NCBI GenBank assembly: GCA_030156305.1
Contig: JASGMZ010000008.1
Location: 1-29,532, forward strand
Length of the DNA stretch: 29,532 nt
Direction: 5' to 3'
Source of the DNA: Bacteroidales bacterium
GTDB taxonomy: Bacteria; Bacteroidota; Bacteroidia; Bacteroidales; UBA12077
Position 1 is the stretch's first letter. Each line of letters starts with the position of its first letter. The position numbers and the translations under genes were made by a program. Below, in pieces: positions 1 through 7,010 of this stretch. Under the pieces are notes generated by a model that was not told the origin of the DNA, did not search any database, and saw nothing but the letters and a program-made list of their open reading frames with translations.

Positions 1-256
1 ATAAGATGATGTCATACAGGGAAATACGTATTTTATTGGCGACTCCTTGTAAAAGCCTATATAGTTGATTTTTCAAATAGTTTTAGGCATTACATTGAGT
101 ATTCGTTAAAAATAAAACTAATCAAAAATATATTTGAAAAGCAATTGATAGATGAAACATCCATGCACTGAAGCTCACAAAAATGGAATGAATATAACAT
201 GGATGTTCCACAATATCAATTAAATCACTAAAATATATTTGTATGAATGTATATAA
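1..256. other. Left-edge stretch without a recognisable gene
   Basis: No reading frame here resembles a known protein, and stops are frequent in all frames. The only structure seen is a 10-bp inverted repeat, AACATCCATG at 156-165 and CATGGATGTT at 198-207, separated by 32 bases. The stretch lies beyond the terminator of the grpE-dnaJ unit. It could be the 3' flank of a gene outside the window. Confidence 0.5.
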
Positions 257-287
257 AAACCCTGTCACAATTTTTATGACAGGGTTT
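257..287 (-). terminator. Intrinsic terminator of grpE-dnaJ
   Basis: A perfect 11-bp stem (AAACCCTGTCA, 257-267, against TGACAGGGTTT, 277-287) closes a 9-base loop. Read on the minus strand it lies 28 bases past the dnaJ stop and runs into a T-rich end. This is the form of a Rho-independent terminator. The plus-strand side has only a short T run, so its main direction is probably minus. Confidence 0.85.
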
Positions 288-315
288 GGTTTAATAAAAA
301 AACCTTATTTTTTAT

Positions 316-1491
316 TTATTCAAATATATTTTTCATTTTTTCGAAAAAAGTTTTATCGTTGGCATTTGGATTTGGTTTAAAATTTTCTGAATTTCCCAAT
401 TGTTCGACAATTTTTTGCTCTTCTTTCGACAGGTCTTTGGGAATCCACACATTGATATTAACCAATAAATCGCCTTTTCCATAACCATTTATTTCAGGTA
501 AACCTTTTCCTCTTAAGCGTAAAATTTTTCCAGGCTGGGTTCCTGGTTCAATTTTTATTTTTACTTTTCCGTCAACGGTTGGTACATGAACTGTGTCGCC
601 GAGCGAAGCCTGGGCAAAGTTTAAATATAACCCGTAGATTAAATCATGTCCGTCGCGAACTAATTCGGGATGTTTCTCTTCCTGAATAAGTACAATCAGG
701 TCGCCATTAACACCGCCACGTCTTGCCGCATTTCCTTTTCCGCTAACGTTAAGTTGCATTCCTTCACCAACCCCTGCTGGAATATCAATTGAAATTACTT
801 CGGTTCCTTTAACAATTCCTTCACCATGACATTTTGTACATTTGTTCGTGATTACTTTTCCCTCACCACCGCAAGCAGGGCAGGTTGATGTGGTTTGCAT
901 CTGGCCTAAAAAAGTGTTTGAAACTTTTGTCACCTGTCCGGTACCTCTACAAGTAGAACAGGTACTGTATGATGATGCATCTTTTGCTCCCGTTCCGTTA
1001 CATGCATCACAAGCTACATATTTATTTACTTTTAATTTTTTAGTAACTCCATGGGCGATATCTTTTAGCGAAAGGGTAACTTTTATTCTTAAATTTGATC
1101 CCTTATTTACTCTTCTTGAGCGTTGCCGTGATCCGCTAAAACCACCAAAACCGCTAAAACCACCAAATGAACCACCAAAAGCGCTACCAAAAATATCGCC
1201 AAAATTTTCGAAAATATCTTCCATGGTCATTCCACCGCCACTGAATCCATTGCCAGCAGCTCCACCAACACCTGCATGTCCAAAACGATCATATCGGCTT
1301 CGTTTATCAGGGTCTCTTAATACTTCGTAAGCTTCTGCCGCTTCCTTAAATTTGTTTTCTGCTTCTTTATCTCCGGGATTTTTATCGGGGTGATATTTTA
1401 TCGCTTGTTTTCGGTATGCTTTTTTTATCTCATCCTGGCTTGCACTCTTAGAAATTCCTAGAACCTCGTAATAATCTCGTTTTGTAGACAT
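316..1491 (-). CDS. dnaJ: Chaperone DnaJ (Hsp40)
   Basis: Co-chaperone that delivers unfolded clients to DnaK and stimulates its ATPase in the cytoplasm. All type I DnaJ parts are visible in order: a J domain (about 5-70) with the HPD tripeptide at 34-36, a Gly/Phe-rich linker (about 71-125), and four CxxCxGxG zinc repeats (Cys 161/164, 178/181, 204/207, 218/221). Two C-terminal client-binding domains follow. At 391 residues it is slightly longer than the E. coli protein (376). It lies 22 bases downstream of grpE and was probably co-transcribed with it. No dnaK is present here; in Bacteroidota dnaK usually sits elsewhere. Confidence 0.98.
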   Translation of the reverse strand: MSTKRDYYEVLGISKSASQDEIKKAYRKQAIKYHPDKNPGDKEAENKFKEAAEAYEVLRDPDKRSRYDRFGHAGVGGAAGNGFSGGGMTMEDIFENFGDIFGSAFGGSFGGFSGFGGFSGSRQRSRRVNKGSNLRIKVTLSLKDIAHGVTKKLKVNKYVACDACNGTGAKDASSYSTCSTCRGTGQVTKVSNTFLGQMQTTSTCPACGGEGKVITNKCTKCHGEGIVKGTEVISIDIPAGVGEGMQLNVSGKGNAARRGGVNGDLIVLIQEEKHPELVRDGHDLIYGLYLNFAQASLGDTVHVPTVDGKVKIKIEPGTQPGKILRLRGKGLPEINGYGKGDLLVNINVWIPKDLSKEEQKIVEQLGNSENFKPNPNANDKTFFEKMKNIFE

Positions 1492-1513
1492 ATCTTTTGA
1501 TTTTCAAAAATTT

Positions 1514-2212
1514 TTATTCTCCTATTACCACTTTGGCGTACCGGATAACCTTATCATTTAACAGATACCCTTTTTCAATTACATCAACAACTTTCCCTTT
1601 AAGCTCTTCGCTTGGAGCAGGTATTTTGGTTACTGCTTCGTGCAGATCTGTATCGAATTCTTTTTCTTTGGCTTCTATTTCTTTTACCCCGCGTTGTTTT
1701 AAAAACTCTTTAAATTTGTTGTATATTAATAATACGCCCTCTTTAATAGCATCTACTTCTTTGGCCTTGTCTATAGATGCCAATCCTCGTTCAAAGTCAT
1801 CCATCACCGGAAGAATATTAATTAAGATATCCTCACCAGCCGATTTGGCTAACTCCATCTTTTCTTTTAATGTTCTTCGCCGATAATTATCATATTCAGC
1901 GGCCAGACGTAGATATTTGTCGTTTAGCTCTTCAATTTTTTCTTGTTCTGATTTTTTATTTTTTGAAGATTCTTGTTCTTCCGTTGTAACTTTTTTATCT
2001 TGTTCTTCCGTTTTAACTTTATCTTGTTCTTTCTTTGTTGTAACTTTTTTATCTTCTTGCTCAACGTTATCTTTAACTTTTTCCTTATGTTCTTTTTGGG
2101 TGTTCTTTTCCGATTTTGTTTTTCCTTTTTGTTCTGATTTTATTTCTTGTTGTTGAGCTTGTTGCATATCTTTTTTGTTTTCCTTTGTTTCTTTTTGTGT
2201 CTTTTTTCCCAT
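1514..2212 (-). CDS. grpE: Nucleotide exchange factor GrpE with long charged N-terminus
   Basis: Releases ADP from DnaK in the Hsp70 cycle. The family part covers about 90-232: a long helix with LRLAAEYDNYRRR (101-113), the motif PVMDDFERGL (135-144), and the C-terminal beta domain ending at KVVIGE. The first 90 or so residues are a Lys/Glu/Gln low-complexity region with about three 9-residue repeats around EQDKKVTT (51-82), reflected in the DNA by 27-base spacing. The start at 2212 gives 232 residues against 197 in E. coli; Met16 is an alternative start within the same disordered region. It is the first gene of a grpE-dnaJ unit. Confidence 0.96.
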   Translation of the reverse strand: MGKKTQKETKENKKDMQQAQQQEIKSEQKGKTKSEKNTQKEHKEKVKDNVEQEDKKVTTKKEQDKVKTEEQDKKVTTEEQESSKNKKSEQEKIEELNDKYLRLAAEYDNYRRRTLKEKMELAKSAGEDILINILPVMDDFERGLASIDKAKEVDAIKEGVLLIYNKFKEFLKQRGVKEIEAKEKEFDTDLHEAVTKIPAPSEELKGKVVDVIEKGYLLNDKVIRYAKVVIGE

Positions 2213-2263
2213 CGCTATATATTTTATACTTTATGTTAAATTTTTAGATTTATATTGTGGTAA

Positions 2264-2297
2264 CAAACATTTTGCCAAATAAATGTTTTACGCCAAT
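2264..2297 (-). promoter_or_regulatory. Possible grpE promoter overlapping a TTGGC dyad
   Basis: On the minus strand AATGTTTG (2271-2264) resembles the Bacteroidota -7 box TAnnTTTG. An ATTG (2297-2294) lies 22 bases upstream, a weak -33 box. TTTGCCAA (2271-2278) and TTGGCAAA (2330-2337) form a dyad around the region, and GCCAATTTG (2292-2300) is a further partial copy. No CIRCE (HrcA) operator is seen. Low confidence. Confidence 0.3.
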
Positions 2298-2376
2298 TTG
2301 ACACATGCTGGTAATATCCAAATGAAATATTGGCAAATGATTTTGTAAGCTATCGAGCAAAGAAATCAAAAAATTT

Positions 2377-3684
2377 TTAGTCAATTCTTTTGATATCAGC
2401 ACCTAAGGCATTTAACCGGTTATCGATATTTTGATAACCTCTATCAATTTGCTCGATATTATGGATTGTGCTAACTCCATCAGCTGACATGGCAGCAATT
2501 AATAAAGCAACACCGGCACGAATATCCGGGGATGTCATATCGGTTGCTCTAAGTTGTATTTTATTGTCAAGTCCGATAACTGTTGCACGGTGAGGATCGC
2601 AAAGAATAATTTGTGCGCCCATATCAATTAATTTATCCACGAAAAACAGACGGCTTTCGAACATTTTTTGATGGATTAAGACACTGCCTTTTGCCTGAGT
2701 AGCTGTAACCAGCATAACGCTTAACAGGTCGGGTGTTAATCCAGGCCAGGGTGCATCGGCAATAGTCATTATGGAGCCATCAATAAATGTTTCTATTTGA
2801 TAATGTCTGTGTTCAGGAATATAAATATCATCATTCAATTTTTCAAGTTGGATTCCTAACCTGCGAAAAGCAGTAGGGATAATTCCCAGGTTTTCGAACG
2901 AAACATTTTTTATGGTTATTTCTGAACCGGTCATTGCCGCTAAGCCGATAAAACTTCCAATTTCAATCATATCGGGCAGGATGGTATGCTCACAACCGCC
3001 AAGTTCTTTAACCCCTTCGATGGTAAGTAGGTTAGAACCAATTCCGGAAATTTTTGCTCCCATACTTACCAGCATTTTACATAGCTGTTGAATATAAGGT
3101 TCACAAGCTGCATTGTAAATTACGGTTTGCCCTTTAGCCATTACTGCGGTCATTATAATGTTAGCTGTTCCGGTTACAGAGGCCTCTTCAAGTAACATTT
3201 TGGCGCCTTGTAAGTGCTTTCCTGTTACTTTATACGAGTTGTCTTTATGGCTAAATTCAAATTTAGCACCCAGTTTTTCAAAACCAATAAAGTGAGTATC
3301 CACTCTTCGGCGGCCTATTTTATCTCCTCCGGGTTTAGGGATATATCCTTTACCAAAACGGGTAAGAAGAGGTCCAATCATCATAATTGAACCCCGGAGT
3401 GAGATTGATTTTTCTCTATACTCTTCGGTTTGCAGATAATTGAAATCAACTTCTTTGGCTGTAAAAGTATATGATGAATCGCTTAGCTTTTCTACTTTAA
3501 CACCAATAGACTCGATTAAATCGATGAGCTTATTTACATCCCTAATATTAGGAATATTATGAATGGTAACTTTTTCAGGTGTTAAAAGTACTGCACTAAT
3601 GATTTGTAAAGCTTCGTTTTTTGCTCCCTGTGGAGTAATATCACCTTTTAATTTTTTTCCTCCGTGAATAACAAATGAACTCAT
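2377..3684 (-). CDS. murA: UDP-N-acetylglucosamine 1-carboxyvinyltransferase MurA (Asp at catalytic position)
   Basis: First committed step of peptidoglycan synthesis: transfers enolpyruvate from PEP to UDP-GlcNAc in the cytoplasm. Lys22-Asn23 of the active site are present (GAKNEAL). The loop after RGSIMMIGPLLTRFG reads PGGDKIGRRR, with Asp121 where E. coli has Cys115; codon at 3322-3324. In families with Asp here (known for Mycobacterium, Chlamydia and Borrelia) the enzyme works but fosfomycin cannot alkylate it, so intrinsic fosfomycin insensitivity is expected. The protein has 435 residues (E. coli 419). It follows the DUF4290 gene by 25 bases, and the two likely share one promoter. Confidence 0.97.
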   Translation of the reverse strand: MSSFVIHGGKKLKGDITPQGAKNEALQIISAVLLTPEKVTIHNIPNIRDVNKLIDLIESIGVKVEKLSDSSYTFTAKEVDFNYLQTEEYREKSISLRGSIMMIGPLLTRFGKGYIPKPGGDKIGRRRVDTHFIGFEKLGAKFEFSHKDNSYKVTGKHLQGAKMLLEEASVTGTANIIMTAVMAKGQTVIYNAACEPYIQQLCKMLVSMGAKISGIGSNLLTIEGVKELGGCEHTILPDMIEIGSFIGLAAMTGSEITIKNVSFENLGIIPTAFRRLGIQLEKLNDDIYIPEHRHYQIETFIDGSIMTIADAPWPGLTPDLLSVMLVTATQAKGSVLIHQKMFESRLFFVDKLIDMGAQIILCDPHRATVIGLDNKIQLRATDMTSPDIRAGVALLIAAMSADGVSTIHNIEQIDRGYQNIDNRLNALGADIKRID

Positions 3685-3709
3685 ATTAATGCTTATTTGG
3701 GAAGATAAT

Positions 3710-4300
3710 TTATTTTTTTCGCTGACTGCGGCGTCGTTTGTTTTTGGCTAAAATATCTTTTGTTTCAGTTAATGTTGTTTTGTTTGCACTAAGGTCAATT
3801 TTTCCATTGGAAAGCTCTTTTAAATCCGAAAAAATATGCTCGTCGGAAACGGCTTCTTTATTCCATGTTAAGTAGCTTTTTTTCATGTGGTTGGCAATAA
3901 GTTGAGACAGGATATCTTTCAGTTCTCCTTCTTCCATGTTTATTGCATAGTCTATCATCTTTTCGATGGTTTTACCATAATGCTTAAATCTGGCATTTTT
4001 ATTGTTGTATGGTACTTTTTCGGGTTTTTCTTGTAACGTTTCTATTTTCGGGGTTTCATACGGAGAGTCAATATCCAGTTGGAAATCTGAAATAATCGCC
4101 AAATGGTCCCATAATTTGTGTTTAAAATCGGCAATATCACGTAAATGAGGATTCATATTACCCATGATATTTATAATTGCTTGCGCCATTTTATTTCTTT
4201 TTTCTTTATCGGGCTCTTCAACGGTGAGCTCAATCATTTTTTGGATATTCCTTCCATACTCGGGTAAAACCATCTTTTTTCTGCTTGTATTATATTCCAT
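3710..4300 (-). CDS. DUF4290 family protein, function unknown
   Basis: A Bacteroidota-specific conserved protein, recognised by the opening MEYNTSRKKMVLPEYGRNIQ and by its place before murA. I chose the start at 4300 (196 residues). The reading frame is open to an ATG at 4345, but that lies within or upstream of a consensus promoter at 4319-4350, so an mRNA from that promoter would not include it. The protein looks all-helical. Two segments resemble each other, YGRNIQKMIE (15-24) and YGKTIEKMID (108-117), each followed by a similar helical stretch of about 35 residues, which suggests an internal duplication. The C-terminus is very basic (KNKRRRSQRKK). No catalytic motif is seen, so I give no function. 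Pairing with murA hints at a link to envelope growth, as inference only. Confidence 0.88.
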   Translation of the reverse strand: MEYNTSRKKMVLPEYGRNIQKMIELTVEEPDKEKRNKMAQAIINIMGNMNPHLRDIADFKHKLWDHLAIISDFQLDIDSPYETPKIETLQEKPEKVPYNNKNARFKHYGKTIEKMIDYAINMEEGELKDILSQLIANHMKKSYLTWNKEAVSDEHIFSDLKELSNGKIDLSANKTTLTETKDILAKNKRRRSQRKK

Positions 4301-4318
4301 AATTGATTTTATTTTTTG

Positions 4319-4350
4319 CAAAAATAATCTATTTTGATTTAGCATTCAAA
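4319..4350 (-). promoter_or_regulatory. Consensus Bacteroidota promoter for DUF4290-murA
   Basis: On the minus strand a perfect -33 TTTG (4350-4347) and a perfect -7 TATTTTTG (4326-4319) are 20 bases apart. Transcription would begin about 10 bases before the ATG at 4300, giving a very short leader. This supports the shorter DUF4290 start. Confidence 0.7.
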
Positions 4351-4457
4351 GATTTAAGGATTTTATTCCTTGTGTGATTTTGATTAATGGTAAAACCATT
4401 GACTGCTATATTACTCCTGAATATTGTTTGATAAAGTTAAGGAGAAGTATTATTTTA

Positions 4458-6785
4458 TTATTCAATAATTTTTAGTTTAGCAAATTTTAATAAAAGTTGT
4501 TTTTCGCCAACTACCTCGAACAGCACTTTTGCTTTTTTGTTGGGTTCTGTTCCTTCAATTGTAATCACTTCTCCTAACCCGAATTTACTGTGCTGCACAA
4601 TCATTCCTTCTTTTATTAAGTCCGGGCTGTCAGGTGTAAAGTCTTTTGCTGTTTGGGCAGTCGCTTTTTTTCCGGCTTCGCTTATTTTTAATAATTTTTT
4701 ACTGGCTTGGGGCACTGTAGCATTTAATCCGGGTTTTCTTTTTTCAAATCGTGGTTTGGATGAATTCCCAAAAATATCATCATCCCCGGTAAAAGAGGTT
4801 TGCTGTTCCTGGTAAAACGATTCAGGTAATTCCAGGTATTGTTCATCAACCTCTCTTATAAACCTGCTGGGGCGGCAAAAGGTAGGGGTACCCCATTTAT
4901 ACCTTTCGTGGGCGAAAGAAATGATGGCTGATTCTTCGGCACGGGTTAAAGCCACATAAAACAATCTGCGCTCTTCTTCAAGCTCTTTTTGTGTACCCGA
5001 CGACATGGGAGAGGGGAATAAGTCTTCTTCTAACCCTACTAGAAAAACCTGCTTAAATTCAAGCCCTTTCGCCGAGTGAATGGTCATTATCGTTACTTTA
5101 TTAAAATCTTCTTCTTTCTCATTATCCTGGTTGGTTAATAAGGCTACATTCTCCATAAATTTATCTAATGAAGGAAAAAAATCAGGGTCGTTGTTACTGT
5201 CGACATACTCTTTTATACCGTTTAACAGTTCCTCGAGGTTTTCCAACCGGGTTTGCTCCTCATGCGATTGTGGATTTTTGAATTCTTTCATGATGCCCGA
5301 TTCATTGGCTATTTCGGTGGCAGCATCGAAAGCATCGTAGCTTTTTATGTTTTCTGAGAAATTGTTTATTAAGGTTCTGAATTGTATTAATTTATTTTTT
5401 GTGCCAGCATTTAGCCCTGACTCAACTTTCTCAATATTAGCTAATACATCCCATGTGTTCAACTCATTTTGTTTGGCAAAATTGTCAATTTTAGTAATTG
5501 TTGTTTGGCCGATTCCACGGGTTGGGTAATTGATAATCCGCAAAAGTGCTTCATCATCTTTTTTATTAACCGCCAAACGAAAATAAGCCAACAAATCTTT
5601 TATCTCTTTACGTTGGTAAAAGGAAATACTACCGTAAACCTTATAGGGAATATTAAATTTCCGGAATGCTTCCTCAAAGCTCCTCGATTGGGCATTTGTT
5701 CGATAAAGAATGGCAAAATCTTTATATTCATAGTTACGTTCTGCCCTCGTATCTTCAATAATTCTTGCAATTTTATAGGCTTCGTCTTTATCTGTATCGG
5801 CTTCAATTACTTTTATCTTATCTCCGGTATCATTTTTAGAATAAACTTTTTTGGGAATTTGTTCTTTATTTTTTTTAATCAGGCTGTTTGCAGCATCAAC
5901 AATTATTTTGGTTGAGCGGTAATTTTGTTCCAGTTTATATAAGTTATATCCGGGATAATCATTTTTAAAATTCAAGATATTTTCAATTTTTGCCCCTCTA
6001 AAAGAATATATACTTTGGGCATCGTCACCAACCACACAAACATTCTTTGTTTTTTCAGCCAGTTTTTTAATGATTAAATATTGTGCAAAATTGGTATCCT
6101 GGTATTCATCTACCAGTATATATTTGAACTTATGCTGGTATTTTTCGAGGATATCAGGAAAATCCCTGAAAAGGATATTGGTATTCAGTAACAAATCATC
6201 AAAATCCATTGCATCTGCTTTCTTACATCGGTTGCTGTAAAGCATAAAAATTTCGCCCATTCGCGGGTGCTTGTTTTTTTGATCTTGTATAAGGATTTGT
6301 TGATTGCTATTGTATGCTTTTGCTGTAATCAGATTATTTTTTGCGCTGGATATGCGTCCATAAATTTGAGCCGGTTTGTAAGTTTTATCGTCTAATCCTA
6401 ATTCTTTAATAATTTTTTTTACCAGATTTTTCGAATCAATTGTGTCATATATCGTATAATTTGATGAATACCCCAGCTTTTCTGCTTCGGCTCTTAGAAT
6501 TCTTGCAAAAATGGAGTGAAAAGTTCCCATCCAAAGATTCCTGGCCACATCTTTTCCAATCATTGTGGCAATTCTGTTTTTCATCTCTGCCGCAGCCTTA
6601 TTGGTAAATGTTAACGCTAAAATTTGATACGCCGGAATCCCTTGTGCCAATAAATGGGTTATTCGATAGGTTAATACCCTTGTTTTGCCCGATCCTGCAC
6701 CCGCAATTACTAAGGATGGGCCTTTAAAATTGGTTACAGCTTTTTTTTGCGCTTCATTTAAATCATCTAAATAATTATAAACCAT
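4458..6785 (-). CDS. uvrD: UvrD/PcrA-type superfamily 1 DNA helicase
   Basis: ATP-driven 3'-5' DNA helicase for nucleotide excision and mismatch repair and for removing proteins or RNA polymerase from DNA. Seen motifs: Walker A AGAGSGKT (28-35), DEYQD (226-230), GDDAQSIYSFRGA (253-265), QNYRST (287-292), then TIHSAKGLEF and LFYVALTRAEE in the second RecA domain. The last 50 or so residues (from about GMIVQHSKFGLGEV) form the Tudor-like end that PcrA/UvrD uses to bind RNA polymerase. The 775-residue length fits PcrA/UvrD and is longer than Rep. It is transcribed alone, divergent from the secreted protein gene. Confidence 0.95.
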   Translation of the reverse strand: MVYNYLDDLNEAQKKAVTNFKGPSLVIAGAGSGKTRVLTYRITHLLAQGIPAYQILALTFTNKAAAEMKNRIATMIGKDVARNLWMGTFHSIFARILRAEAEKLGYSSNYTIYDTIDSKNLVKKIIKELGLDDKTYKPAQIYGRISSAKNNLITAKAYNSNQQILIQDQKNKHPRMGEIFMLYSNRCKKADAMDFDDLLLNTNILFRDFPDILEKYQHKFKYILVDEYQDTNFAQYLIIKKLAEKTKNVCVVGDDAQSIYSFRGAKIENILNFKNDYPGYNLYKLEQNYRSTKIIVDAANSLIKKNKEQIPKKVYSKNDTGDKIKVIEADTDKDEAYKIARIIEDTRAERNYEYKDFAILYRTNAQSRSFEEAFRKFNIPYKVYGSISFYQRKEIKDLLAYFRLAVNKKDDEALLRIINYPTRGIGQTTITKIDNFAKQNELNTWDVLANIEKVESGLNAGTKNKLIQFRTLINNFSENIKSYDAFDAATEIANESGIMKEFKNPQSHEEQTRLENLEELLNGIKEYVDSNNDPDFFPSLDKFMENVALLTNQDNEKEEDFNKVTIMTIHSAKGLEFKQVFLVGLEEDLFPSPMSSGTQKELEEERRLFYVALTRAEESAIISFAHERYKWGTPTFCRPSRFIREVDEQYLELPESFYQEQQTSFTGDDDIFGNSSKPRFEKRKPGLNATVPQASKKLLKISEAGKKATAQTAKDFTPDSPDLIKEGMIVQHSKFGLGEVITIEGTEPNKKAKVLFEVVGEKQLLLKFAKLKIIE

Positions 6786-6862
6786 TTAATCCTGTTTTGT
6801 AAAGTAAAATAAAAAATGTAAAAATAGCAGCATAATCATGGCTAACCAAAACTTCTATAAAG

Positions 6863-6903
6863 TATTTTTGCACAAAAATGATTTCCATTTGCTATCATGC
6901 AAG
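6863..6903. promoter_or_regulatory. Candidate divergent promoter region, uvrD / secreted protein
   Basis: On the minus strand CATTTTTG (6880-6873) with CTTG (6903-6900), 19 bases apart, is a one-mismatch promoter for uvrD. On the plus strand TATTTTTG (6863-6870) is a perfect -7 box but lacks a TTTG at the right distance and lies 140 bases before the secreted protein. The two -7 boxes almost abut and form a near palindrome. Low confidence, especially for the plus strand. Confidence 0.35.
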
Positions 6904-7010
6904 AAACTTAACTAAAAGGATATTGCACAATAAAAAACATTTTAAATCATACAATTTTATTAACGGATAATTGTTATTATTGTAAATTTTATAAGGTATA
7001 TATATATTAT

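Noticed and set aside
842..1330. Plus-strand open frame of 162 codons
   Set aside because: Lies wholly antisense inside dnaJ; composition is the shadow of the Gly/Phe and zinc-repeat region.
4301..4345. Longer DUF4290 start at 4345
   Set aside because: Falls inside a consensus promoter, and family members begin at MEYNT.
4386..4400. Hairpin AATGGT-AAA-ACCATT as uvrD terminator
   Set aside because: Only 6 AT-rich pairs and no T run after it on the minus strand.
5469..5915. Plus-strand frame of 148 codons with hydrophobic runs
   Set aside because: Antisense to the helicase; hydrophobic runs come from complementing Lys/Asn-rich codons.
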